Shown here: positions 18,653-28,300 of the stretch, piece after piece
Layout of the letters: each line of letters starts with the position of its first letter
Position numbering within the stretch: position 1 is the first letter of the stretch
Origin: Limnoglobus roseus
GTDB taxonomy: Bacteria; Planctomycetota; Planctomycetia; Gemmatales; Gemmataceae
Direction: 5' to 3'
NCBI RefSeq assembly: GCF_008254045.1
Contig: NZ_CP042425.1
Location: 2,542,001 to 2,606,000, forward strand
DNA length: 64,000 nt
Position numbers and translations under genes: made by a program
The notes under the pieces: model-generated
What the model saw: the letters and a program-made list of their open reading frames with translations, nothing else
Database searches by the model: none
Told to the model about the DNA's origin: nothing

Positions 18653-18744
18653 GCGGAACGGCAATCTCAGTTCAGGATGAGGGCTTTGCCGCCGTTCCGC
18701 GAGCCGGTGCGGTCCGTTTCGTTCACGTACATCGTGAACGAAAC
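18653..18744. repeat. Two dyads between the DUF1559 and lipoprotein genes
   Basis: The first is GCGGAACGGC (18653-18662) pairing with GCCGTTCCGC (18691-18700). The second is a perfect 12-bp hairpin, GTTTCGTTCACG, loop TACAT, and complement (18716-18744). The second probably terminates the minus-strand DUF1559 transcript; the first lies just upstream of the lipoprotein gene and could be part of its leader. Confidence 0.5.
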
Positions 18745-18819
18745 GCCACCGAGCCGTCCTGGGTCCCCCAAACCTTTCTTGACGCGGAAATGTCTTATTA
18801 ACGAGCCAACTAAGTATTT

Positions 18820-19815
18820 TTAGTTGTCCAGGCCGAGGGTCTCCCCGCCCGCCCGCGTGCCGGCAGCGGCCCAAGCGGCGGCGGACACGTTGAACGAAAC
18901 GAACCTTACCGAACCATCCCCCAGCACCATGTTCAAGCCACCGGTGTGCGGGCTCCCGAACATGGGTTGCCAGAAGGTGCCGCTCGTGCCGTTGGCCCCG
19001 GTGCCGATCGTGCACTGAATGTTCGGCTTCGGGCGGTAGTCGATGGTCGCCGCCGATCCGTCCGTCAGGCCCATACAGTTGGTGCAGGAAAACGTCCCCG
19101 TCGGCGTCCCCGTACTCCGAATGTGGTCTTCATCCCACCCGGCGTTGCACCAAGGTTCGTTATTCCCCCCGTCGCGGCTGTTCCCTTGCGCCATCGGGTG
19201 CAGCCACTTTTCGCCCACCAACACAGTGTTCGAGAGGCCGTCGATCACGCTGCCGGTGATGATGGCCGCATTCGAATACAGTTTCGTGCCGTTCTGAGAC
19301 GTGATGGGGGGGGGCACGATCATGCCGCCGGCGTCCTTGGCCAGAGAGGTCCCCGCACAGCCGGCGTAATCCGACTTGAAGATCCCATTGTCGAGGCCCG
19401 GGGCGCGAGCCGAGGGGCAGGTGTACACCGGGATGACCGTCGAGTTCACGGTCGCCGCGGTCACAACGGTTTGGACCTGGCCTTGTTCGACGAACGGCAA
19501 AATCTGATATTCCCAACTGTACCCTTCGCGGTGGGTGCCGTCGGACTGTTGGACCCAGTTACAGCAAGCCGTCGAGCCCGCACCCGCCCAGTTTCCGTCC
19601 GCCGCCCCACCCGGGAATCCGCGGTAGGTGTCGTGATAGCCGTGGAAGGCCAAGCCGATCTGTTTCAGGTTGTTGCTGCACTTTGCCCGGGCGGCCGCTT
19701 CGCGGACCTTTTGCACCGCGGGCAGTAAGAGGCCGATCAGAATGGCGATGATCGCGATCACGACGAGCAACTCGATGAGCGTGAACGCGCGGCGGATGGA
19801 ACCTTGCGGGAGCAT
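18820..19815 (-). CDS. DUF1559 protein with type IV pilin-like N-terminus
   Basis: 331 residues from ATG 19815. A basic leader (MLPQGSIRR) precedes [17 protein letters not shown], the pilin-type helix, here with Ala instead of Gly before the Phe; cleavage by prepilin peptidase usually needs Gly but tolerates Ala. [19 protein letters not shown] and the C-terminal [17 protein letters not shown] motif place it in DUF1559. Six Cys lie in the globular part. Expected location is the inner membrane as a pseudopilin. The paralogue at 6767-7804 shares the family frame but is divergent in the middle. Confidence 0.88.
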   Translation of the reverse strand: MLPQGSIRRAFTLIELLVVIAIIAILIGLLLPAVQKVREAAARAKCSNNLKQIGLAFHGYHDTYRGFPGGAADGNWAGAGSTACCNWVQQSDGTHREGYSWEYQILPFVEQGQVQTVVTAATVNSTVIPVYTCPSARAPGLDNGIFKSDYAGCAGTSLAKDAGGMIVPPPITSQNGTKLYSNAAIITGSVIDGLSNTVLVGEKWLHPMAQGNSRDGGNNEPWCNAGWDEDHIRSTGTPTGTFSCTNCMGLTDGSAATIDYRPKPNIQCTIGTGANGTSGTFWQPMFGSPHTGGLNMVLGDGSVRFVSFNVSAAAWAAAGTRAGGETLGLDN

Positions 19816-19974
19816 GAGCAAACGACCCGAGCAGGAAAGAATAAGAGTCCTGGGCACGGGAAAATTTATTCCGCCCACGTGAAGAACCGGCGAAGAGCTG
19901 TAGAGGATCGAATGAAATGCTCAGCCGGTCAGGCCGTGACTTTCGTCGAGACGTGCGAGCAGGCGAGGGTCCAC

Positions 19975-20979
19975 TCAGGGTATTTGAACCTTGTTGGCCG
20001 AAGTTGAGCGCATCTCGCGAAACATACGGTCCATATCGATCCGACTTTCGATGGAACCGAGTTCTCGCTCATCCCACCCGAACAATTCCGATCCGACTTG
20101 AAGCAACCACTCGGTTTCGAAATCGTTGCTCAGGACGTCATAACTCGAAAGGTGCCTGGCGAACGGAGCCTGGGAAAGTTCACGAATCCCCTCTCGGCCG
20201 ATCGCACACCTCTGAATTTTTAGTTCTTGCAGTCGTTGCAGGTGAGGCGAGCGGGCCAATGCTCGGACGCCCGTGTTACCGATCGGATTGCCCTCCAAGT
20301 TGAGGGTCCGAACCGTTCGCAAGATCGGGCTGGCCGCGAGGCGTTCGATGTCACCGGCGGTCAACCGGCAGCGGGCAAGATTGAGTCGCCAGAGCGAAGT
20401 CATGGGCGAGTCTGACAACAGGTTGCACCAATCGCCTCGGAGGTCATTGTCCGAGAGGTCCAGTTCGACCAGTTGCCCGGCGTTCGGTGTCGTTACGATT
20501 CGCCCCACAGTTTCCGACGTGATCCGATTGCCTTCCAAACTTAGCCGCCGCAGACGCGGGGAACGAGCCAACAGGCCGCAGGCGGCGAACTCTGCGTCCG
20601 TCAGATCGTTGTGGCGGAGGTCGAGCTTCCTGAGATCGGCGAGTCGCGGGTCTGTGAGCAAATCGATCAGTGTGCCCTTCATCGCCGGGTCATCCCCGAA
20701 GCGGACGGAGAGTGAAAGCTCCTGAAGTCGGGGAAAGAACGGGGCGTCTGTGAGCGAGCGAAGGACGGACGGCGTAAGAGGCAAGTGTCGGAGGGACAGG
20801 GCGGTCAGTTTGTCCAGAAAGGGTGAACTCACAAGCCCGGTAACGAATCGATCGCCGAGGTCTCCTCCCCAACGCCTAGCAGTGAGGGATCGTAGGTTCG
20901 CGAAATGCGGATTATGGGTAACCAACTCGGCTTCATCATCCGACAGGCCCGAGGCATAGTTTAAATCGAGTTCCCGCAA
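19975..20979 (-). CDS. Leucine-rich-repeat part of a frameshifted TIGR02996-LRR protein
   Basis: About 330 residues of ribonuclease-inhibitor-type leucine-rich repeats: LRKLDLRHNDLTDAEF, LRRLSLEGNRITSETV, VELDLSDNDL, VRTLNLEGNPIGNTGV. There is no start codon with a ribosome-binding site; the frame simply continues the LRR sequence begun by the upstream TIGR02996 frame, with which it overlaps by 19 bases. I read the two as one gene of roughly 510 codons broken by a 1-base loss near 20998-21003. LRRs bind proteins; target unknown. Such TIGR02996-LRR proteins are common in Gemmataceae. Confidence 0.7.
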   Translation of the reverse strand: MRELDLNYASGLSDDEAELVTHNPHFANLRSLTARRWGGDLGDRFVTGLVSSPFLDKLTALSLRHLPLTPSVLRSLTDAPFFPRLQELSLSVRFGDDPAMKGTLIDLLTDPRLADLRKLDLRHNDLTDAEFAACGLLARSPRLRRLSLEGNRITSETVGRIVTTPNAGQLVELDLSDNDLRGDWCNLLSDSPMTSLWRLNLARCRLTAGDIERLAASPILRTVRTLNLEGNPIGNTGVRALARSPHLQRLQELKIQRCAIGREGIRELSQAPFARHLSSYDVLSNDFETEWLLQVGSELFGWDERELGSIESRIDMDRMFREMRSTSANKVQIP

Positions 20980-21512
20980 TTGGCTGAACGCCGGCGATGC
21001 GAGAGCAACCGGCGGACACTGACCTCATCTCTCTCGTAGGCATCGTTGTAGAAGAAGAGTTTGCGAACGTTCTGAAGGCGCGGCCAATCTGGTAGGGGTG
21101 AATCTGCCTTCAGGTTGCACAGTGTGATGTCGGTCAACGTGTGGCGTAAGAGGGACGCCTGGAATGTCGATTCGTCGAGGTCCGTATCACTGAGATAGGT
21201 TCGGTCACTGAAGCCGCGGTGCATTTGGTAATAGCCATAGCGATACGCGGAATTTGGGTCTTCTGTTCCCGAATCGGCCGCCCACGTCGACCAATGAGTT
21301 TCGAGCAACTCGCGGCACCGTTGGTCGAGCGTGTCGTATTCCGGGTCAATCTCATCAAGCGTCGCCAAGCGGACGTGGTGGCGGATGAACTCGGCCCGGG
21401 CTTGAGCCGCCTCATCGCCGCTCTCTTCCAGCCAGTCCGCGTACACCAAGCGGGGCAGGTCGTCGTCGGGGTTGGCGTGGATGGCCGCCAGAAGCGACTG
21501 TTCGTCCGTCAT
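20961..21512 (-). CDS. TIGR02996-type N-terminal part of the frameshifted LRR protein
   Basis: The frame from ATG 21512 starts MTDEQSLLAAIHANPDDDLP then RLVYADWLEESGDEAAQARAEF, the signature of the planctomycete repeat-companion domain TIGR02996 (function unknown). Downstream residues lead into LRR-like sequence, then the frame runs out as basic SVRRLLSHRRRSANCGNSI, while another frame continues with ASPAFSQLRELDLNY. The ATG overlaps the TGA of the HpnG-like gene (ATGA), so the gene is translationally coupled to the hopanoid genes. Reading-frame loss may be genuine decay or a sequence error. Confidence 0.7.
   Translation of the reverse strand: MTDEQSLLAAIHANPDDDLPRLVYADWLEESGDEAAQARAEFIRHHVRLATLDEIDPEYDTLDQRCRELLETHWSTWAADSGTEDPNSAYRYGYYQMHRGFSDRTYLSDTDLDESTFQASLLRHTLTDITLCNLKADSPLPDWPRLQNVRKLFFYNDAYERDEVSVRRLLSHRRRSANCGNSI
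20994..21005 (-). other. Frameshift site in the TIGR02996-LRR gene
   Basis: On the minus strand the TIGR02996 frame reads V-R-R-L-L-S and then leaves LRR sequence, whereas the next frame reads A-S-P-A-F-S-Q-L-R-E-L-D-L. Adding one base after CTCTC restores L-L-S-A-S-P-A-F, a normal LRR linker also seen elsewhere in the protein (LAASPILRTV). No slippery heptamer is evident. Confidence 0.65.
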
Positions 21513-22174
21513 GCAATGGGTTCCACCGAAGGCCGCGAACGCACGACGGCATGAAGGGCGATGGCCAACTGTTCCGCCGCACGCTTCGTGTCGCGGGCGA
21601 GGCGTTGAAATTCCCACAAGATCGAGGGTTGCACGATGATGGCCGCTGCGGCCTTGAGGGGCGAGACACGCCCCCCGGCCAGAAGGTTCACCAGTCGCGG
21701 CGAAAGGGCGGTGTCAGCGGTGTCGGAGACGGCTTTCACGGCGAGAAACGAAAGACCGCGGGATGCGCAGACGTCCGCGACGGCGGCCGCCTCCATGTCC
21801 ACGACGTCGGCGGCGGTGCGATCACGAAGTTCGCGTTTTTCGTGTGGCGTGGCGACGAGATGCGGAACCGTCAGGAGCCGACCGTTTCGTGGCAACGCGG
21901 GGCTTTCGGAGCGGAGCGCGGGGGCTGCAACCGCGTCGCCGTTCAGCGCACACGTCAGCACGTCGCCCACCTTCAGCGCCGGGTTCAACGCGCCGCAGAA
22001 TCCCGCCGAGATTACCAACGCCGCGTCGCCCACGCCTTCCGCCGCCCGCTTCGCGGCGTCCAACCCCATGCCGGCGACCAGAACGCGAACCGGGAGGCGG
22101 CCTCGCTTCGCCAGCTTGCGAAACGGAGCCGCCTCCCGGTCCATCGCGAAAATCACGACTACGTCATTTGCCAC
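21509..22174 (-). CDS. hpnG: HpnG-like hopanoid-associated nucleoside phosphorylase
   Basis: 221 residues from GTG 22174, which lies inside the last codons of hpnH (16-base overlap), so translation is coupled. The purine-nucleoside-phosphorylase fold is shown by ISAGFCGALNPALKVGDVL, VDMEAAAVADVC and AVKAVSDTAD. In hopanoid producers HpnG removes adenine from adenosylhopane to give ribosylhopane (via phosphoribosylhopane) after HpnH has joined hopene to the adenosyl radical. The order cyclase-hpnH-hpnG supports that role rather than a general MTA/SAH nucleosidase. Confidence 0.82.
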   Translation of the reverse strand: MANDVVVIFAMDREAAPFRKLAKRGRLPVRVLVAGMGLDAAKRAAEGVGDAALVISAGFCGALNPALKVGDVLTCALNGDAVAAPALRSESPALPRNGRLLTVPHLVATPHEKRELRDRTAADVVDMEAAAVADVCASRGLSFLAVKAVSDTADTALSPRLVNLLAGGRVSPLKAAAAIIVQPSILWEFQRLARDTKRAAEQLAIALHAVVRSRPSVEPIA

Positions 22175-23178
22175 TTGAGCATCTTCCAAGTGTCGCTGAT
22201 CTTGCGGTTCACGCCGAGGGCGGCCGCGACTTCGTAACCGCTGTGCATCATGCAGTGCTCGCACCGCGGGTCCTTGCCGTAGCCGTACTGGCTCCAGTCG
22301 GTGTCGTTCATCAGGCCGTCGAACGTCTCGTGGTGCGCGTCGGTGATGAGGTAGCACGGCCCCTTCCAGCCCTTCACGTTCCGCGTCGGGCTGGCCCACG
22401 CGGCGCACGTCAGTTCGCGCTTGCCTTGCAGGAACTCCTTGTACACCGGCGACGTGTTCATCTTGTACTTGCGGAACAGGTCGTCGGCCTGGTTGAACTT
22501 CTCCATGATCTGCTGGCGCGTCAGGAAGATTTCCGCGGCCCCGTTCGGGTTGGTGCTGCATACCGCCGCGTAGCCGTAGGCCGGCGAGAGCATGAAGCCG
22601 TCCACGCCGAGCTTCGTCAGGTAGGCGTACAGGTCGTCGATCTCGGCCATGTCCGTTTCGCGGTAGACGGTCGTGTTCGTGCAGACGAGGTGCCCGGCCG
22701 CCTTCGCCGCGATGATGCCCTCGATCGCCTGATCGAACACGCCCTCGCGCTCGACGGCAATGTCGTGGTTCTTCCGCATGCCGTCGAGGTGGACGTTGAA
22801 GAACATCCGGCTCGTCGGCTTGAACTGGTCGAGCTTCTTCTTCAGGAACACGCCGTTCGTGCAAAGGTAAATGTTCTTGCGGCGCTGGAGGATGCCCTTC
22901 ACCAGATCGCCGATGCCGGGGTAGATCAGCGGCTCGCCGCCGCAGATGCTGATGATCGGCGCACCGGATTCGTCCACCGACGCGAGGCACTCCTCGACGC
23001 TGAGCTTCTGCTTGATGGTGCTCTCGTACTCGCGGATGCGGCCGCACCCGGTACACGTCAGGTTGCAGGCGTGCAGCGGTTCCAGCATCATCACGAGCGG
23101 GAACCGCTTCTCGCGGCTGATCTTCTTCTTGACCATGTACCCGGCCATGTTGGCCGTCAGGCTGAGCGGGAAGCGCAT
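22159..23178 (-). CDS. hpnH: HpnH, radical-SAM adenosylhopane synthase
   Basis: 339 residues. The radical-SAM cluster motif is CNLTCTGC (Cys38, Cys42, Cys45), followed by ICGGEPLIYP, and the C-terminal CEHCMMHSGYE segment of the HpnH family. The enzyme couples the 5'-deoxyadenosyl radical to diploptene, producing adenosylhopane, the first C35 hopanoid. The N-terminus MRFPLSLTANMAGYMVKKK is typical. It lies 73 bases downstream of the cyclase and overlaps hpnG, so the three are one transcription unit. Confidence 0.93.
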   Translation of the reverse strand: MRFPLSLTANMAGYMVKKKISREKRFPLVMMLEPLHACNLTCTGCGRIREYESTIKQKLSVEECLASVDESGAPIISICGGEPLIYPGIGDLVKGILQRRKNIYLCTNGVFLKKKLDQFKPTSRMFFNVHLDGMRKNHDIAVEREGVFDQAIEGIIAAKAAGHLVCTNTTVYRETDMAEIDDLYAYLTKLGVDGFMLSPAYGYAAVCSTNPNGAAEIFLTRQQIMEKFNQADDLFRKYKMNTSPVYKEFLQGKRELTCAAWASPTRNVKGWKGPCYLITDAHHETFDGLMNDTDWSQYGYGKDPRCEHCMMHSGYEVAAALGVNRKISDTWKMLKWQMT

Positions 23179-23251
23179 GTCAGATTCCTAAAGGAGTTAG
23201 CCGCAGATGGACGTCGAGAGAAGTAAATCCGGTTCGGGTTCTGATCTGCAT

Positions 23252-25189
23252 TTATCCGCGGTCGCCTGCGGCTAATTGCGCATACCGACCGAGGGCCATG
23301 AGAGGGAAGTAGTGGGCGTACAGGTGGTACTTCAGGTAGAAGACTTTCGGGAAGCCGGTGCCGGTGAACGGCTCTTCGGTCCAGGTGCCGTCCGCATTCT
23401 GCTCGCCGACGAGGTACTCGATGCCGGCCCGCACTTCGGGGCTGTCGGTTTCGCCGGCCGCGAGAAGACCGAGGAGTGCCCAGGCGGTTTGCGAGGGGGT
23501 CGATTCGCCCTGCCCGGCGAGAGACGGGTCGTCGTAACTGCGGCAGGTTTCGCCCCAGCCGCCGTCGGCGTTCTGATTCTCTTTCAGCCACCGCACGCCG
23601 CGGCGGGCCATCGGGGCGGTCATGTCGAAGCCGATGGCTGACAAGCCGGCGAGAACCTGCCAGGTGCCGTAGACGTAGTTCACGCCCCAGCGGCCGAACC
23701 ACGAGCCGTCGGCTTCCTGCGTACGGGCGATGAACGCAATGGCCGCATCAACGTGCTTCTGCCCGACGCGGTGGCCGTAGTGCGAGAGGCTTTCGAGGAT
23801 GCGGGCCGAGATGTCTGGGCAACTCGGGTCGAGCATCGCGTTGTGGTCGGCGAACGGCACCTTCGTGAGAATCTCTTTGTTAATGTTCCGGTCGAACGCG
23901 GCCCACCCGCCGTCGGAGTTCTGCATCGCGAGCAGCCAGTTGACGGCCCGCTGTACCGCCGGCTGATTCTTCGCGTGGCCGCTCTTGGAGAGGGCGATGA
24001 GCACCATCGACGTGTCGTCGGTATCCGGGTAGAAGGCGTTCGCGTACTCGAAGAACCAGCCGCCCGGCTCGCACCGCTTCGCGGTTCGCACCCAGTCGCC
24101 CGGCGTTCGCACTTCCTTGTCCAGCAGCCACGCCACCGCGGCCGTGCTCTCGGCTGAATCGCCCGGTTGGCCGGCGTCGGTCGCGCCAATCAGCGAAAGG
24201 GCCGTGTCCCACACGGGCGAGACGCACGGTTGCAGTCGCAGCGTGTCGCCCTCTTCGATGGCGAGGTCGTCGAGTTGCTTCATCGCCCAGAGGTATTCCG
24301 GGTCCGTTTCCGGCACGCCGAGGCACTTCAGCACGACGACGGTGTAAATCATCGGCGGGAAGATCGCCCCGAGGCCGTCACTGCTGGCGAATCGTTCGCG
24401 CATCCAGGCCACGGCCTTCCGCAGAGCCCAACGGCGGAACGGCGTGAACCCGATGCGCTCGGCGAATTTCAGCCCCGTGTCGATCTTCAGAAAGGCGTTC
24501 GCCCAGGAGAACCGCGGTGGTTTCACCGTCGGCGTCCACGGCGTCGCGGGGTCTTCGAGGAACAGTTCGCGCACGCCCATCGCAGGCGGCAGTTCCCGCA
24601 CCGGGCGGTAAGCGTTCACGACAGCAAGCGGCACCACGATCGTGCGGCTCCAAGCCGACATCGCGTAGATGTTGAAGTAGAACCACCGCGGCAACAGCAC
24701 CATCTCGACCGGCACCGTCGGGCAGTTGTCGTAACTGATCTGGCCGAGCAGCGCGAGGTAGAACCGCGTGAAGCTGTTGCACGCCGCCGCCCCGCCGAGC
24801 TTGCGAATCGTGGCGGCAGCGCGTTGCATGAGTGGCTCGTCGGCGGCGTGGCCGGCGATCTTCAGGGCGAAGTACGCCTTCACCGACACGCTGATTTCCG
24901 ACGGCCCGCCGGGAAAGTTCGGCCAACCGCCGTCGGGGAGTTGTTTCGCGAGCAGGTAGTTGGCGATCTTGCGGACACGCGGCTGATGCTCTTGCCCGAG
25001 GAACGCAAGCAGCAGGATGAATTCGGATTCGAGGATCGTGTCGCCTTCGAGTTCGCCGACCCAGTGCCCGTCGTCTTTCTGCTGGGCGAGCAAGGCCGTG
25101 CGGCCGCGATCAGCGGTTTCCCGCACGGCGTCGAGGAACGCGGCGAATTGTTCGTTCGGGCGAGCGTGTCGAAGGGTGCTGGCGGGCAC
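23252..25189 (-). CDS. shc: Squalene-hopene cyclase
   Basis: 645 residues from GTG 25189 (AAAGGA 6 bases upstream). The catalytic DxDD motif is PDTDDTS (Asp389, Asp391, Asp392); Asp391 would protonate squalene. At least six QW motifs are visible: QQKDDGHW, QLPDGGW, QNSDGGWAAFDRN, QEADGSWFGRWG, QNADGGWGE, QNADGTW. The enzyme cyclises squalene to hopene at the inner membrane. It is the first gene of the minus-strand hopanoid unit; no squalene-forming hpnC/D/E genes are in the window, so squalene must come from genes elsewhere. Confidence 0.95.
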   Translation of the reverse strand: MPASTLRHARPNEQFAAFLDAVRETADRGRTALLAQQKDDGHWVGELEGDTILESEFILLLAFLGQEHQPRVRKIANYLLAKQLPDGGWPNFPGGPSEISVSVKAYFALKIAGHAADEPLMQRAAATIRKLGGAAACNSFTRFYLALLGQISYDNCPTVPVEMVLLPRWFYFNIYAMSAWSRTIVVPLAVVNAYRPVRELPPAMGVRELFLEDPATPWTPTVKPPRFSWANAFLKIDTGLKFAERIGFTPFRRWALRKAVAWMRERFASSDGLGAIFPPMIYTVVVLKCLGVPETDPEYLWAMKQLDDLAIEEGDTLRLQPCVSPVWDTALSLIGATDAGQPGDSAESTAAVAWLLDKEVRTPGDWVRTAKRCEPGGWFFEYANAFYPDTDDTSMVLIALSKSGHAKNQPAVQRAVNWLLAMQNSDGGWAAFDRNINKEILTKVPFADHNAMLDPSCPDISARILESLSHYGHRVGQKHVDAAIAFIARTQEADGSWFGRWGVNYVYGTWQVLAGLSAIGFDMTAPMARRGVRWLKENQNADGGWGETCRSYDDPSLAGQGESTPSQTAWALLGLLAAGETDSPEVRAGIEYLVGEQNADGTWTEEPFTGTGFPKVFYLKYHLYAHYFPLMALGRYAQLAAGDRG

Positions 25190-25244
25190 GGGAATCCTTT
25201 CCGCTGATACCGCAATCGAATCCGTGAGTGTTCTCGTGGGTGAC

Positions 25245-25287
25245 AGTGTAGTGACGCGGGCGGGATTTCCGCAAGCCCACGCGGAAA
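25245..25287 (-). promoter_or_regulatory. Possible promoter and operator dyad of the hopanoid operon
   Basis: On the minus strand TTGCGG (25269-25274) and TACACT (25245-25250) are spaced by 18 bases and end 56 bases before GTG 25189. A perfect dyad, TTTCCGC-N8-GCGGAAA (25266-25287), overlaps the -35 element, a position suited to a repressor. Both assignments are pattern-based only. Confidence 0.35.
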
Positions 25288-25309
25288 ATCCTGCCCCATC
25301 GGTACAACC

Positions 25310-25382
25310 GGCGAGCGGCCCGGCGTGGGCGGGCCGTGTCTGCGTGGGACAGACACGGCCCGCCCACGCCGGGCCGCTCGCC
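25310..25382. repeat. Perfect 33-bp inverted repeat
   Basis: A 33-base arm (25310-25342) and its exact complement (25350-25382) flank a 7-base loop. It is GC-rich and lies between the start region of the cyclase and the stop of the 2137-aa protein (25396), both on the minus strand. It may terminate the upstream giant gene, but the stem is far longer than terminators need and there is no T-run. Confidence 0.85.
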
Positions 25383-25395
25383 ATCAATGTGAGCG

Positions 25396-28300
25396 TTACT
25401 GTTGCGGTGGGTTGACCTCGCGGATGGTCGCCCCCTGGTCGTCGCTGAGGATGAGGACGGCGAACCGCGTGACCGGCTGCCGCTCCGGCGTGCTCACGCT
25501 GGCGTAGTCGAACCGGCCGCGGAGGTCGGTGTACCCGTCCTTGTGGAACTTCACCGTCCCGTCGGCCAGCTTCGCGTACACCTTCACGTACACCTTCGAC
25601 AGCGGCTTCGCCCCGGCCGCGTCGGCCACCCGCACCTGGCCGTAGCTCTCCGTCGTCGTCACGTCCATCGCGTTGGCGTAGTACGCCGCCGACCGCGTCT
25701 TGCCGGCCGCCACCACTTCCACCAGCACGTTCTTCTTCAAGAACGCCGGGTCGATCGGCACGCCCGTCTTGCCCGCGGCGGCCGGCAGCTTCACCACCTT
25801 CGTGGCGTTCGGCCGGATCGACGCGAACTGCCCGCCCGACTGCTGCACGAACGGGTTGCGGCTGAACAGCAGTTCCACGTCCATCTCGTAGTAGTTCACC
25901 GTCACCGCCTCGACGTTCTGCCAGCTCAGGTTGATCGCCTTGTTCTCGACGGCGAACTCGAAGCTCGGCTCGGTCGCGGCCAGGCGGCCCTGCTGCTGGT
26001 TGCGGTCGTCGGGGTCGAGAACCTTGCCGGCCTTGCCCTCGGCCTCGTCGAGTTGGCTGACGATCGGGGCGAAGGTGTTCTTCCACTTGTCCACCGGGTA
26101 GTTGGCGTACTTCATCGCCACCGACCGGGCGTGGGCCGTGTCCTCGCGGTAGAAGTCGAGGTACGCGGCACAGTAGTCGTACTGCATCTTCGTCGGCACC
26201 TTCTCCGCGTTCACGCCGCCGAACGTGGCGAACGCCTCGTCCACGCGGTCCTGCAGCAACAGGTAGTACGTCACCGCCAGCTTGTCGGCGTCGGTCAGGT
26301 CGCGGCGGTACGTCAGCCCCTTCATGGTGGCCGCGTACTCGGCGTGGAAGCGGTCGTTGACGATCTGCCGCCGCTTGCCGAGGGCGTGGGCGCGGGCGTT
26401 CACGAGCGGCTTGTACTCCAGGTGCTCGTACTGGTGCCGCACCACCGGGTCGACCACCAGCAGCGGGCTGACGATCGGCCCGCCGACCTCGTTCACGAAC
26501 CCGTCGGCGTGTTGCAGGTACTCCTTCGCCGCGGCCAGGTCGGCGTGCAGCAGGGCGTAGGACCACGTCGTCGGGTGGTACAGGTGGCGGTCCTGGAGCA
26601 GCTTCGTGACGGCGTCGAAGAAGCCGCGATCCTTCAGGCGGAAGGCGATTGCGTCGAGGTTGAGTGCCCGCACGTTCTCGCGGCCCAGGAACGCGAGGAC
26701 GTCTTCGTTCGTGCCGTTCTGCGAGACGAAGGCCCAACTCGTCGTGTCCGGCTTCGTCGGTTTGTCCACGACCGTGAACGTGACCGGGGCGGTGGCCGCG
26801 ACGAACCGCTCGGCCTTGCCGACGTGGAGCGGGAACTGCGGGAACGTGCCGGCCGTCGGGAAGTAGAAGAAGTAGTCCACCGTGGCCGTGCGGTACGGCT
26901 CCAGGTCGAGCACCACCGTCTTCGTGAACTGGCCGTTGGCGACCGGCACCGCCCCGACGGGGAGTTGCACGAGGGCCGTCAGCTTCTGCCGGCTGGACGT
27001 GGGGTTCGTCACCACCACCTGACAGCCGTAGACGGTCTGCGTGAGGAACTCGCCGGTGACGAACTTGTCGAGCCGTTCGCCGTTCTCGTCCTTGAACCGG
27101 TCGCCGTTGCGGTAGAAGTTCTGGCTGACAAGGATCGGCACCGCCCCCGGTTGGCCGTCGGCCGGGCGAACTTCCTCGTGGAAGGCGATAGCCCGGCCGG
27201 CGGCGGTGAGGGTCATCGTGCCGGCGTTGAACTTCATCTCGTGCTGGCCGGCGTCGGCCGGCAGGTCGATCACCGCGAGGGCGAACATCATCTCGGTGAA
27301 GTTCCGGCTGGCGTCGGCCAGGTGCGGCGACAGGAACGGCCCGTCGCCCGTGTGCCGGCTGTAGTCGAGCCAGAACGGGCTGACCGGCACCAAGTCGGCG
27401 AGTTGCGCCGCGATCGGCAGGTGGTAATAGTTGTCCTCGGCCCACTCCATCGTCGGGTCGAGTTGGCGGTACAACTGTCGGACCGCCCCCAACTTCCGCT
27501 TCGCGTCCTGGTCGAAGAACGCGGCCTCCTTGTCAGCCTCGTTCAAGGCCTTCAACGAAAAGTCTTCATTGCCGGCTTTCATGTCCTTCTTGGCGTCGTC
27601 GAGTTGCTTCGCCCGGCCGTCGCGCTGGGCGCTCTCCTTCTTCAGCTCCCGCTCCAGGCTCTCGCGCTGGGCTTCGCCCGATCTGCGGCCGCCGCCCGCC
27701 CCGAACCCGCCCATGCCGCCGGCCGGACCGCCCGGTCCGCCTCCCGGAGCGGGCATGGCCGCCGGAGGGGGCGTTGCTGCGAACGGGTCCGCGCCGCGTT
27801 GCGGTGCGTCCTCCGACTTCTTCGGCAGCGGCTTCCCGATTTCGCGGTAGCGGTCGCTCTTGGCCCTGTTGAGCGTGTCGTCGCCGAGGCCGCCGCTGGA
27901 GACGGCCGTGTCGAACAGGAAGATGTCGCGGTCGGTCCGCGGCGGCAGCAGGCGGAGCAGGTCGTCGAAGTGCCGGCTCGTCCTCGCCGGCTCGTTCGCG
28001 ATCCGTTGCGCGAGCAGCACCCGCTCCACGCTGTTCAGCCGGTTGTAGTTCCACGGCTTCAGGTACTCGCCGATGTCTTGGTCGAGCAGGTAGTGGTCGA
28101 GGAACGTCTTGTCCTTCTTGTTCGCCAGATACGGCCGGACCACCGCGGCAAAGAACTCGCGGTCCTTCCGGGCGAGGAAGAAGTTCAACTCGTGCGAACT
28201 GTACTTCGAGTATGTGGCCCGCTTCTCATCGGGCGTCAGCTTCGGCCACGTCAGGATGAACGCGAACTCGGTCAGCTTCGGGTCCTTCGACAGGGTGGCG

